Shown one piece after another: positions 35,931 through 44,585 of a stretch of DNA of 64,000 bases. The position numbers and the translations under genes were made by a program. The DNA comes from a virus, in IMG/VR virus record IMGVR_UViG_3300046810_000466, positions 21,169-85,168 of that record; one strand, given 5' to 3'. Numbering within the stretch: the first letter of the stretch is position 1; each line of letters begins with the position of its first letter. The notes under the pieces were generated by a model that did not search any database, had not been told where the DNA came from, and saw only the letters and a list, made by a program, of their open reading frames with translations.

Positions 35931-36731
35931 TTAGTACGGGATGTCGTCATCCATGTCGCTGAACTCCGGCGATGCTTTGGCCGTACCACCGCCGCCATTG
36001 CTTTGACCACCGCCGTTACCGCCGCCCGAATTGCCACCACTGCGGTTACCACCGTTGTTGCTCTGGCCGCCACCTTGACCGCCGCCCTGGCCTTGTGCTG
36101 GCACGTATGGCGGTTTGTAGTCGTCTGGTTTGGCGTTTTGCAGCAGACGCGACTGGGTGATACGTTGGTGCAGTTCGAGCAGCAGCTTGTGGTAAGCGCG
36201 GGCGCCGATCAGCGAGTTCTCGGCGTCGGTGAAGGCATTGCCGTCGCCGTGCTTGAAGATGAACTCGGGACGTTCGTTGATGAAGCCGAATTCGATTTCG
36301 GTTTTCTTGAACTGGATCAGCGACATGTAGAACACGCCGTTGCTGTCCTTGCCGAAGAACAGCTTGATGCCGTCGCGTGGCGCTTCCAGCGGAACACGTT
36401 TCTTCAGGTTGTTGTCCCAGCTGAAGCGAACTTGCTCGACCAGAACGAACTTGCATTCACCTTTGTGACGGATAGCTTCGCCGAACTGGATGACCCACTT
36501 CTCGTAGTCTTCCAGGTTCAGCTTGATGCGGATGTTGTCGCCATCGCGCATACGCTCTTTGTCGGCAGGATCGCCGGTACGCACCATCAACGATACGCGG
36601 CCAGCGAGGTCTACGTCCAGATTGAACGAAGCACTCTTACCTTGAGCGGTCGATTTTGCCCAGCGCGTGAGCGAAAACAGATCGAAGGGAGCGCGAGGAC
36701 GGTTGTCTTTTTCCTGTTGGTTATATGCCAT
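35931..36731 (-). CDS. Single-stranded DNA-binding protein-like
   Basis: 266 aa. An N-terminal beta-rich domain (about 1-200) is followed by a Gly/Gln/Asn-rich flexible linker and an acidic tip FSDMDDDIPY. This is the architecture of bacterial SSB, whose DDDIPF tip binds partner proteins. The domain itself is not recognisably a bacterial OB fold by eye. I infer a replication SSB acting in the phage nucleus, with the tip as an interaction hub. Confidence 0.7.
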   Translation of the reverse strand: MAYNQQEKDNRPRAPFDLFSLTRWAKSTAQGKSASFNLDVDLAGRVSLMVRTGDPADKERMRDGDNIRIKLNLEDYEKWVIQFGEAIRHKGECKFVLVEQVRFSWDNNLKKRVPLEAPRDGIKLFFGKDSNGVFYMSLIQFKKTEIEFGFINERPEFIFKHGDGNAFTDAENSLIGARAYHKLLLELHQRITQSRLLQNAKPDDYKPPYVPAQGQGGGQGGGQSNNGGNRSGGNSGGGNGGGQSNGGGGTAKASPEFSDMDDDIPY

Positions 36732-36807
36732 TTTCTTAAAATCCGTGTAGGTGGAATGAAGGTGTTTCGGTCTACATCTAATAGCGTGGTTGGATATTTT
36801 TACACTA

Positions 36808-37671
36808 CTAGACTAGCACTTTGTACAACTGTTTAAGCTTTAAGACGTGTGCAGGGTTCGGTAATTCACTGATCCCCTCCACAATCCTTGCTCGGGTGGT
36901 AACACTACTCCAGTTCCTGCGAGTAGCGAGTTCCACAATGGCTTTTCGAAGTCTTACATCCAACGGATGGAATGTTTCGATGTCGCCAAATACTTGCAAC
37001 AATTCCTCAGTAAAGGGAATCATTGAGAGATCACGCCCGTTGTAGTACTTAGAGTACCAGAGCGCTTTCGGTTTGATCTTGCCGGTGTGTGACTCAAGCA
37101 GCGTCAGGCTGCCGAAGTTACTTTCCGACAGCAGGTCGTACACCACGTGGGTGATGATCAAGGTCTTACCTGGACTTCCTGGTAGCTTATCGTCGACAAC
37201 GGTAAACGTCTCAGGGATTTCCCTGATTAAGATCTTCATCACATCACCCAGCGTCTGGGTGAACTGCTGGGCCTTCGACGTGACATCCTTTCGAATCTCA
37301 GCTTCAGGGTATTTCGATTCAATGCGCTTCAGGTTGTTAAAGTAGTACTTCACTGGGACAACCTTGCCAGCGTATTCACGCAGCATGTCAGGGATGATAC
37401 CCATCTCCTCGGCCATGATTTGTGCGATGTTAGCGACGTTAATGGTCGCCGCAATGTCTTTCGACATGGCACCCATGATGTTGCGGTATAACGTCCGCAG
37501 ATTGATCCAAACTTCATCAAACTTTCGTATGGGCATCATAGGGGGCTTGGGCAGGTCGGGATGAATCCCGACCGCGGCTTCTATGGCTAACGAGGTAGCA
37601 ATTGATAAATGAAAGAATCCTAATGCACGTTCATCTGCGGTATTAGCGTAGTTGACTTTGTTGTCGTCCAT
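36808..37671 (-). CDS. Unknown protein upstream of SSB-like gene
   Basis: 287 aa, start behind TTAGGAG. Soluble, mainly helical, with a central beta portion. No known motif. Its first 52 bases overlap the end of the Mre11-like gene in another frame, so expression is probably coupled. Placement between a nuclease and an SSB hints at recombination or replication, without further support. Confidence 0.7.
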   Translation of the reverse strand: MDDNKVNYANTADERALGFFHLSIATSLAIEAAVGIHPDLPKPPMMPIRKFDEVWINLRTLYRNIMGAMSKDIAATINVANIAQIMAEEMGIIPDMLREYAGKVVPVKYYFNNLKRIESKYPEAEIRKDVTSKAQQFTQTLGDVMKILIREIPETFTVVDDKLPGSPGKTLIITHVVYDLLSESNFGSLTLLESHTGKIKPKALWYSKYYNGRDLSMIPFTEELLQVFGDIETFHPLDVRLRKAIVELATRRNWSSVTTRARIVEGISELPNPAHVLKLKQLYKVLV

Positions 37672-38873
37672 GGGAATAATTCTCCTAAGATGTCTGTGGC
37701 CGCATCCATGATCTGCCCCGACGCACCCTCACTCGCGATGCGTTCCAGGATAAGACCTGAGATGTTTTCGCGGGTAATGGTAATCGGTACGAACTTGATG
37801 TCAGCTTCAGCCAGAGGAGCTAAGGCTTTTTCTTTATCCCGAACAGGATCTTTCGCAAAGAACAACAGCGGCGCAATGCGAATCAAACTATCCATATTCG
37901 TGAAGATCGGGTGGTTGCTTTCTGCCCGTATCCTGACGTGTGAGAAATCTGGCAGTTGGTCAACGTACTCCCGAATAAACGAGAGTGTATCTTCCAGTGA
38001 CTTACCACTCACATTCAGAGTATTGAACCTCATGGCGTTGGTATTCTCGATGAAACGAATTTCCCAAGCGCCGTCTGGCTGATACTTTGCCCGCATGTGC
38101 CCCTTAGGGGTTTCATAGCCATGCCCCAAGCGATCAAACGAACCTTGCACGTAGATACGCTCAAAGCTCTTGTGCCCGTGGTCGTGGCCGATGAATGTGT
38201 TGTGTTTCACTATAGCGAGGTATTCAGCCTCATCATGCGCTACAGTATTATCAACATACGGGATTTGGAACTTAAACAAGCCATGCATGATCGCATGGTC
38301 CACTTGGTCTATGCCACGAGCACGCATCAGATCTTTCACTGATCGCAGCGTTGCTGCTGCGCCGCCAGGCAGTTCGTCAGGCACGTACAGGACGTGGATG
38401 TCAAACTCTGGCATGTACTCGATGTCAAGCTGTTCGATGTACTTCAGATCCGCATCAATGTTGTTGATGCGGTTTTCCATCTCGAAGTAGCCCGACTGTT
38501 TCCGATCGTGCCCTGGGGTACCTTCCAAGACACGCAATTTGATGTTGTACTTCTTGCACAGGTTCAGAAGGTAGTTCACCCAATGCTTGATGCCGTCGAT
38601 GTCTTCGTCGTTGAACATCAACACGTCATCGAAGACGTCGCCAGCGACGAAGATAATGTCCAGGCTAGCTGTTTCAGCTGTATCGGGGAATGCATTAAAG
38701 AGGTTCTGTACAATCCTTGCTGCGGGGTTTTTATTGTGCCCCAGATGGATGTCACTAATAACGGCGTAATACAAACCACCGTTCTTACCGTATCCGATTT
38801 CCTGAAGGCTCTCCGCTAAGGCGGTCTTAGCAGAGGGAATCGAATTCGGAGCTATCGCGGGCAATGTCGACAT
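37620..38873 (-). CDS. Mre11/SbcD-like metallophosphoesterase nuclease
   Basis: 417 aa from MSTLPAIAP at 38873; no later in-frame ATG exists before the catalytic domain. The calcineurin-like signature is complete: SDIHLGHN (D-x-H), VAGDVFDD (GDxxD), GTPGHD (in place of GNHD), IMHG, and IGHDHGH (GHxH). Such enzymes bind two Mn ions and trim DNA ends, usually with an SbcC/Rad50 ATPase, which is not in this window. Its start overlaps the 200-aa gene by 47 bp and its end overlaps the 287-aa gene. Confidence 0.85.
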   Translation of the reverse strand: MSTLPAIAPNSIPSAKTALAESLQEIGYGKNGGLYYAVISDIHLGHNKNPAARIVQNLFNAFPDTAETASLDIIFVAGDVFDDVLMFNDEDIDGIKHWVNYLLNLCKKYNIKLRVLEGTPGHDRKQSGYFEMENRINNIDADLKYIEQLDIEYMPEFDIHVLYVPDELPGGAAATLRSVKDLMRARGIDQVDHAIMHGLFKFQIPYVDNTVAHDEAEYLAIVKHNTFIGHDHGHKSFERIYVQGSFDRLGHGYETPKGHMRAKYQPDGAWEIRFIENTNAMRFNTLNVSGKSLEDTLSFIREYVDQLPDFSHVRIRAESNHPIFTNMDSLIRIAPLLFFAKDPVRDKEKALAPLAEADIKFVPITITRENISGLILERIASEGASGQIMDAATDILGELFPWTTTKSTTLIPQMNVH

Positions 38874-39429
38874 TGGCAGGCTGGGTACTTTGTGTGGCGT
38901 TGGTTGGGATCGGTTCGCGACCGTAGCGTTTGTAGATCTCGTTCCAGCGGCCGATGTTTTCCGAGTTGTCGATGTCCTTGTTGAACATGAACGAACGGCG
39001 GTCCATCTCGTTGGCCATGTAGTTCTCGGCCGCAGCGGCACCACGTGGCGCATGCATACGGGCGGTCATCAACATGTCGGTGACGCTTGGCATCGTGGCG
39101 GCTTTGCCGGTGCCGTCCAATGGATTGATAGCGGCTTGGGTGAAGAAAGGCGGAACGACGAACAGTTCGGCACCTTTCATATCGACCACAGTGACTTCGT
39201 TGAACGGACCGCGCGCCAGGTTAAACCACATCTCTGGCGTGATTGGCGTGCTGGTGTTGGGGTTGACCTCGCCGCAGAACATCGGCAAGAAGATGTTCAC
39301 GAAGTAGTCTTCGCGCAGGTGAACACGGTTAGCGGTCGACGTGGTCAGATCGTGGGATACTTCCTTGATCATGTCGAACAGGGATTGTTCAGCCATGGAC
39401 ATGGGGGCTTGAGTGGCTTGAGTGTTCAT
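38827..39429 (-). CDS. Unknown 200-aa protein
   Basis: Start behind GAGGAAA. Met-rich N-terminus, mixed fold, low-complexity Ser/Thr/Gln C-terminus ending DSSEFDSLC. No domain recognised. GC-rich codon use suggests good expression. It overlaps the Mre11-like gene's start. Confidence 0.7.
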   Translation of the reverse strand: MNTQATQAPMSMAEQSLFDMIKEVSHDLTTSTANRVHLREDYFVNIFLPMFCGEVNPNTSTPITPEMWFNLARGPFNEVTVVDMKGAELFVVPPFFTQAAINPLDGTGKAATMPSVTDMLMTARMHAPRGAAAAENYMANEMDRRSFMFNKDIDNSENIGRWNEIYKRYGREPIPTNATQSTQPANVDIARDSSEFDSLC

Positions 39430-39444
39430 CTTGGTTTCCTCGAA

Positions 39445-39861
39445 TTAATTGGCACTGCCTGTATTATTAAGCTTCGTAATTTTTTCAAATTTGCCATCGA
39501 TCAATGACAGCAAATGTGAGACATCGTAACGCTCGCCGCCTTGGGTTACCAAGGCCGACAACATGATCTTGACACGGTTCGATGGATTGGTTTCGGTATC
39601 ATCTTCAACGTTCACCACGACAACGTCGTAGTAACGGCCCAGATACCGCTCCAGGGTCGTGCGAATGCTTTCCTTCAGCCGCGGGATATCATTGCCTGCT
39701 TGCTGGATCAGGATGGACAGATTGGCGATCGAGCCGTTATACAGATAGCTCTGGTTCGCATCTGATGCAAAGAAGTGTGCGATCAGGGTGTCTGTCTTTT
39801 CAACGATCGAATAGATCAGTCCTTTGGCGGACAATGTTGGGACTGGTTTCACGTTATTCAT
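39445..39861 (-). CDS. Unknown 138-aa protein, weakly gp25-like
   Basis: Start behind GAGGAGGG. The segment SIRTTLERYLGRYYDVVVVN plus a following strand pair has the helix-then-two-strand pattern of myovirus baseplate wedge gp25-like proteins, but the usual N-terminal motif is not evident. I give this only as a possibility. It is one of three small genes between the nuclease and RNAP beta' gene. Confidence 0.65.
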   Translation of the reverse strand: MNNVKPVPTLSAKGLIYSIVEKTDTLIAHFFASDANQSYLYNGSIANLSILIQQAGNDIPRLKESIRTTLERYLGRYYDVVVVNVEDDTETNPSNRVKIMLSALVTQGGERYDVSHLLSLIDGKFEKITKLNNTGSAN

Positions 39862-39917
39862 ACTACCCTCCTCGGTGTCAGGCTACGATATGCAAAAAAA
39901 GATACATAACATCACGA

Positions 39918-39948
39918 CCTGCCTACCGCCTTGTGAGCGGTAGGCAGG
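39918..39948. terminator. Terminator after 211-aa gene
   Basis: CCTGCCTACCGC and GCGGTAGGCAGG form a perfect 12-bp stem with a 7-base loop, directly after the minus stop at 39957. Confidence 0.8.
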
Positions 39949-39956
39949 CGCGACTA

Positions 39957-40592
39957 TTACAACATATCGTTTTCTGGCGAGGATGGGTCCAGCAAGCTAT
40001 GCTTCAACGAGTAGCGCAGGCGTTCCCAAGTATTGGTAATTGCCTTCTGCTCATGGAAGTCCAGCTCCCGGTCACCTTCGAACAGTTCTTCGACATACAC
40101 TTCAAACTTCCAGCCACCGTCCGGTTGTTCTTCGGTTGGTGCCGTGGTCTGAAGCATGCCGTTCATTACACGCCGGTAATTGTAATCCTGATCCCCAATC
40201 TTGCCTGGGAAAGGATCAACGTAACTACCAGCATAGCCGTTGCATTGGCCATTGTGATACATTTGCCGCAGCGTAGGCTCCGACATCACATACCGCTGCA
40301 TGATCAAGCCGGCCTGCTGGATGTCATACATCGACTCCAGATCACTGATCTTATCGGATTGGAAGTAATTCTTCACCTTGGACAGCGCTGCACGTGCATG
40401 ACGCAACGCACCATCGCTGTGATAAGTCTCGTACGAGGTGAGCACATTCTGGGCGAACTGGCTACCCGTGGTCTGAATGTAACTCCCCAATACGCTGGCC
40501 TGCTCTTTCATGAACTGCAGCATGGACGGATGTGGTTCACCAGCAGTGAACAAGTTCAACTCCCGTTCACCACCGAACATCACCGTTGCCAT
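39957..40592 (-). CDS. Unknown 211-aa protein
   Basis: Start behind AAGGAAGGAG. Helical with aromatic-rich repeats (QMYHNGQCNGYAG). No domain recognised. It follows the RNAP beta' N-terminal gene by 26 bp, so is probably co-transcribed with it. Confidence 0.7.
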   Translation of the reverse strand: MATVMFGGERELNLFTAGEPHPSMLQFMKEQASVLGSYIQTTGSQFAQNVLTSYETYHSDGALRHARAALSKVKNYFQSDKISDLESMYDIQQAGLIMQRYVMSEPTLRQMYHNGQCNGYAGSYVDPFPGKIGDQDYNYRRVMNGMLQTTAPTEEQPDGGWKFEVYVEELFEGDRELDFHEQKAITNTWERLRYSLKHSLLDPSSPENDML

Positions 40593-40618
40593 AATACTCC
40601 TTCCTTTTTTGGTACTAC

Positions 40619-42172
40619 TTAGGCTGCATCAGGGATCAATTCCATCCGTTTAAGAATCGTTGGGTCCGGAGGCAGAGTAGGTGCTGCTTCCAGAAGATTC
40701 GCGACAGTGGAGATCCATGGTTTGGTTTTGGCCAGATTGCCTGAGATGGTACGCGGGACCGACGTGGACATGGTGCTCTTGTAAGGAGCCATTGCTTCGA
40801 ATCGTTCTGCCATGTAATCGTCAACCAACAACGTGCCATTCATTTCGTCGCCGTCGAAGTCCGCGTTGAAGCCGCGCACCGTCAGGATCGACATCGACAC
40901 GGTCTGGTCAGCCGTATCGGTTTTCACTTTCGTGATGTAGAACAACTGCATCGAACCTAAGCCCAAGCTCGGGTTACGTTGGAACACCACCGGCAGACCC
41001 ATGTACTTCGATTCTGCGATGAGTTCCTGGAACAGCTCGTCGATCAACGGGTTGTAGTCCGTCGCATAACGAGACAAGAACCGGAAGATCTCGTTGGGTA
41101 GCCAGCCACGGCGCTTCAGCTTTGCTGCCAAATGCTGCCGCAACAAACCAACCGACACACCCCACGGCGTATGCAACTCGCGGTGATAATGGTCTTCAGT
41201 CAACGATGTGATCACAGCACGGAACGACCAATCGCAGCGCGTCGCCACCAAGTGCTTACGCGAAATACCTTCCTTGGACGAGAAGGTCTTCTTGTTGAAG
41301 TCCTGGTAGTACGTTGCCAACTGTGCCAATGCCCGCACGAAACGGTTTTGACGGACGATTGCTGTGTAGCCATTCAGCGGATCATCCAGACCAATCAGCG
41401 AATCGATCGCATCCACAGCGAGTGGCACGTTCGAATCCACATAAATGGCCATGTCCGTATCTTCGACTACCAGCAACGTTTTGTTGGGCAGTGCGAGATA
41501 GTTCGAGAAAATCTTGTTACGGTTCTCATCCAGCAATCGCAGGATGTGGTGCACTTCGTTCGGGTTGTCCTGCTTCTTCTTGCGGAAGTCACTGATGGTC
41601 AGCAGCTTCTCAATGATGCCAGGGCCGATCTGGAGACCAGTCTTAGGATCAATGGTTGCAAAGAAGTTCTTAACGAAGTAGTTATACCCCCGTGTGATAT
41701 CCAGCGACAGCAATTGCTGGAAGATCTTCGGTGGCTTATCCGGCGTGGGATACTTCGTATCGCACAACCAGTGAATAACGTTGAAGCGACCCTTCTTGAA
41801 GTGGTTCGACAAGATCGTCCAAATAATCGGATAGATCAAGCGCTCCACACCAGTTGGTTGTTTCAACCACACCAACGACTCCAGCTTCTGATCCCGGATG
41901 TTCATCACAGGCTTGTTGCAGGAATCGCAGATTACACCAAGAAAACGCTTGCCTTCCAAGCCACCCGACACACACTCACAACGTGGTTTGTTGGTGAGCA
42001 TATCCGACGGCTGGTACCGAGTGAAGATCTTATCGCGGAAAGCTTTACGTTCTTCCTCGGTATACCCTTGGAAGTGATTGACGATGACCGGATCGGTTCG
42101 CGACTGACGGAAAAACAAATCGTCGTGGCTAATGACGCGAAGGTAAGTACCTATGACATTCTCCTTTGGCAA
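40619..42172 (-). CDS. Non-virion RNA polymerase beta' N-terminal subunit (phiKZ gp55-like)
   Basis: 517 aa. NADFDGDEMNG (about 40835-40866) is the catalytic Mg-binding loop of multisubunit RNA polymerases, with all three Asp residues. An N-terminal CEC...CDSC pair matches the beta' zinc ribbon. It lies immediately downstream of the presumed shell gene, as gp55 follows gp54 in phiKZ. The start is odd: AAAGGAG at 42161-42167 is followed by an out-of-frame ATG TCA TAG. The only in-frame start listed is a TTG at 42172, without a ribosome site. Confidence 0.88.
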   Translation of the reverse strand: MPKENVIGTYLRVISHDDLFFRQSRTDPVIVNHFQGYTEEERKAFRDKIFTRYQPSDMLTNKPRCECVSGGLEGKRFLGVICDSCNKPVMNIRDQKLESLVWLKQPTGVERLIYPIIWTILSNHFKKGRFNVIHWLCDTKYPTPDKPPKIFQQLLSLDITRGYNYFVKNFFATIDPKTGLQIGPGIIEKLLTISDFRKKKQDNPNEVHHILRLLDENRNKIFSNYLALPNKTLLVVEDTDMAIYVDSNVPLAVDAIDSLIGLDDPLNGYTAIVRQNRFVRALAQLATYYQDFNKKTFSSKEGISRKHLVATRCDWSFRAVITSLTEDHYHRELHTPWGVSVGLLRQHLAAKLKRRGWLPNEIFRFLSRYATDYNPLIDELFQELIAESKYMGLPVVFQRNPSLGLGSMQLFYITKVKTDTADQTVSMSILTVRGFNADFDGDEMNGTLLVDDYMAERFEAMAPYKSTMSTSVPRTISGNLAKTKPWISTVANLLEAAPTLPPDPTILKRMELIPDAA

Positions 42173-42218
42173 GAAGGAATAAAAAACAATTACTCTCTTT
42201 GACGCTCTCCGTAAAGAA

Positions 42219-42250
42219 AAAAAAGTGAAGCCCTTGCGGACTCCACTTTT
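42219..42250. terminator. Hairpin between shell and RNAP beta' genes
   Basis: AAAAGTG and CACTTTT arms close a loop containing a partial GAAG/CTCC stem. It follows the shell-protein stop and may cause partial termination before the RNAP gene. Confidence 0.55.
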
Positions 42251-42272
42251 CTCGTTTACGAGTTAACCGCGA

Positions 42273-44213
42273 TTAGTACTTGCGGGTATGCGTCATGCCG
42301 CGGTAGCCGCCGCCGCTGTACGAGCTGCCGCCGGTGGTGTACATACCGGAGGTGAAGTTCGTCATCAGGGCGCCCGATTGCGCCAGGCCAGCAGCGTGAC
42401 GGATCTGCAGGCGTGCGTCTTCACGGGACATGTCGTTACGCAGCTTCAGGCCGGTGTCGGTGATCGCACGGTCCAGGCTGCTCAGGAAATCAGCAGTGAA
42501 GGACTTGTGGATTGCGATGCCGGTGAAGGTGACGTTGGACACGACCGATTCGATCAGCTTCGCACGTGCTGCCAGTTGTGCGTCGCTGCTGCCGCCGAAG
42601 GTAGCCATCCACTTCTTGCCGATGTCCGGGTCTTGATGACCGTCGCGGTTCAGCAGGTACAGCATGTCGATGATGCGGATGTCTTTCATCACACCGTGGT
42701 CATCGATGAAGTAGCCCATCAGCACGCGTTCCATACGCGGCACGGTGATCAGGCGCGAATGGGTGGTGTTGAAGATGGCGCTGAAGCGGCCGTCGGTCAG
42801 GCCGTCGGCTGCCTTAACGATGGCTTGATGTGCTGCCGGCACGTCGTTGGCTTCAGCGAACGGACGCAGGAACCAGGTCGAGTCGCCGCATTCCGGGATG
42901 TCGATCGACAGCGCCGCACCTGGCTGGATGATGCTCGAGGTCAGGTAGTTGAAGTTCTCGATCGTGAACTCGTTTTCGTTGTCCGTGTTGAATGGACCGA
43001 TGCTGGTGGCGCCTTGCTCCTTGTATTTGTAGTCGTAGTTCAGCGAACCCAGGTCGCGAGGACGGAAGTTGCCGCCGCGGCCGGTGTTGTGTTGCAGGTG
43101 TTTCGGCAGATAGTTGCGCAGCCATGGACGGGTGTTCGTGTCCAGCAGCGGGAACGCCGTCGAGATCATCAGCAGCACGTTGGCCAGGTCGACCTTGTTC
43201 AGCAGGTCGATGTTGGAGATGGTGATGTCACCAACGTATTCCTGGGTGTCGTTCGCGCCGGCTTGGCCAGTGGAGTACTGGTTCTGGCGGGCGGCGACCG
43301 GGTCGATTTGCAGCGTGGTGTAAGCCGACACTTTGCCGAATTCGACCACGTTCGCGGTGTTTTCGGTGTGCAGATCTTTCGACGACGAGTACGGCTGTTC
43401 CGAGCGGAAGTCAATCAGGATTTCCGAACGGATCGGCAGGCCGACTTTGTCCACGATGTCGATCGCCGGGTTGGCTTGGTCCTGGTTGAAGTGGATGGAC
43501 ACGACTGCGGTGTTGTCGCCAGCGGCGCCGGCCAGGCTGTCGTAGACGAAGTCCGGGCTTTTGTACGACAGTTCGGTCCAGCAGGCGCGCATGCAGTTGA
43601 TGAACAGGTCTTCGATCGCGAACTCGTCGGTCAGCTTGAAGTTGTCCGGCACCGTCGACCAGTCGGCCGAGAACAGGTTGGCTTGCGGGAACGACATCGC
43701 CACTTTCTTGCGGATCACTTGCGCCAGCGCTTCGTCGGCCAGGGTTGCCGGCGTACGTGGCGCGGTAGCTTGTTCAACCTGGTAGCCGCCGAACTGTTCG
43801 TTGCGGTTCGGTGCCGACACGGCCATTTCGCTGGCGACCAGCAGGGTGTGGTAGGCGTACTGGTTTTCCACGCCGACGACGAACAGGATCAGGCTGATTT
43901 TGTTGCTGAAGTTCTGGTCGATGATCGAGCTACGTGGCACAGGCAGGATCTTGATATCCAGGCCCTTGACGTCGACGTCCTGCTGCTTGTCGCGGTATTC
44001 GGTCAGCTTGTTGGTCAGTTCGGACAGAACGCGACCGTTGCTGTCTTTAGCCATTGGCGAACGGCCGCGCGTCATCAGACCACGCAGACCGCCGCCAACA
44101 GGTGCCGTAGCCTGGGGTTGCGGTTGCTGCTGAGCAGAACCGCCAGCAGTTGCATACGCACTCTCCATGGCGGTAGGCTGTTGTTGACCTGCGTTGATTT
44201 GATTACCTTGCAT
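42273..44213 (-). CDS. chmA: Presumed phage-nucleus shell protein (ChmA, phiKZ gp54-like)
   Basis: 646 aa from MQGNQINAG at 44213, behind AAAAGGAAA. A Gln-rich flexible N-terminus, two large alpha/beta regions and a Gly/Ser/Tyr-rich C-terminal tail ending HTRKY. Length is close to known ChmA proteins (about 600-630 aa), which tile into the proteinaceous shell enclosing phage DNA. It directly precedes the gp55-like RNAP gene, as in phiKZ. Codon use is strongly GC-biased, as for an abundant protein. Identity rests on synteny, size and tail; no catalytic motif exists to test. Confidence 0.75.
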   Translation of the reverse strand: MQGNQINAGQQQPTAMESAYATAGGSAQQQPQPQATAPVGGGLRGLMTRGRSPMAKDSNGRVLSELTNKLTEYRDKQQDVDVKGLDIKILPVPRSSIIDQNFSNKISLILFVVGVENQYAYHTLLVASEMAVSAPNRNEQFGGYQVEQATAPRTPATLADEALAQVIRKKVAMSFPQANLFSADWSTVPDNFKLTDEFAIEDLFINCMRACWTELSYKSPDFVYDSLAGAAGDNTAVVSIHFNQDQANPAIDIVDKVGLPIRSEILIDFRSEQPYSSSKDLHTENTANVVEFGKVSAYTTLQIDPVAARQNQYSTGQAGANDTQEYVGDITISNIDLLNKVDLANVLLMISTAFPLLDTNTRPWLRNYLPKHLQHNTGRGGNFRPRDLGSLNYDYKYKEQGATSIGPFNTDNENEFTIENFNYLTSSIIQPGAALSIDIPECGDSTWFLRPFAEANDVPAAHQAIVKAADGLTDGRFSAIFNTTHSRLITVPRMERVLMGYFIDDHGVMKDIRIIDMLYLLNRDGHQDPDIGKKWMATFGGSSDAQLAARAKLIESVVSNVTFTGIAIHKSFTADFLSSLDRAITDTGLKLRNDMSREDARLQIRHAAGLAQSGALMTNFTSGMYTTGGSSYSGGGYRGMTHTRKY

Positions 44214-44585
44214 GATGTTTCCTTTTTTGTGGTAAAGATTGTTAATTTGTTTGCGCAAACAAACGTAGGTGGTTAACACGACTATCTCTAGCTATGTCAG
44301 TATAGTGATATAGTCCTATTTCAATTTAGAACCAGATCCTAACACAGGCCAAAAGCATTGAGCGAGAGCATAACTCAAACGTTTATGTGAGATGTACACC
44401 ATCTCCACTATAACATGGAGTATTGGCCGTAAATTTTTACACTGACCCATCCCATCTCCCTTGGACTGGTAGCTGTGCACCTCTCCAACTGATAGCAAAC
44501 ATAGGTATTTTTCTAACCCATGTCCGGTAACTCAGCAATCGTATGTTACCTCCCTCCCACATTCCTCTCATGGTGAATCCGTTCC
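44214..44585. other. Divergent control region of shell gene
   Basis: 370 bp between divergent genes. It holds the shell gene's ribosome site and the early-type box at 44305-44312, then AT-rich sequence without ORFs having a ribosome site. The plus-strand gene at 44586 has no obvious matching box. Confidence 0.5.
44300..44318 (-). promoter_or_regulatory. AT-rich early-type promoter box for shell gene
   Basis: Minus strand AGGACTATATCACTATA, 92 bases upstream of the shell-protein start. It is the best match to the shared consensus together with 30584. Confidence 0.65.

Noticed and set aside
42288-44276. 662-codon plus-strand open frame opposite the shell gene
   Set aside because: Antisense artefact of GC-biased codons in an abundant gene.
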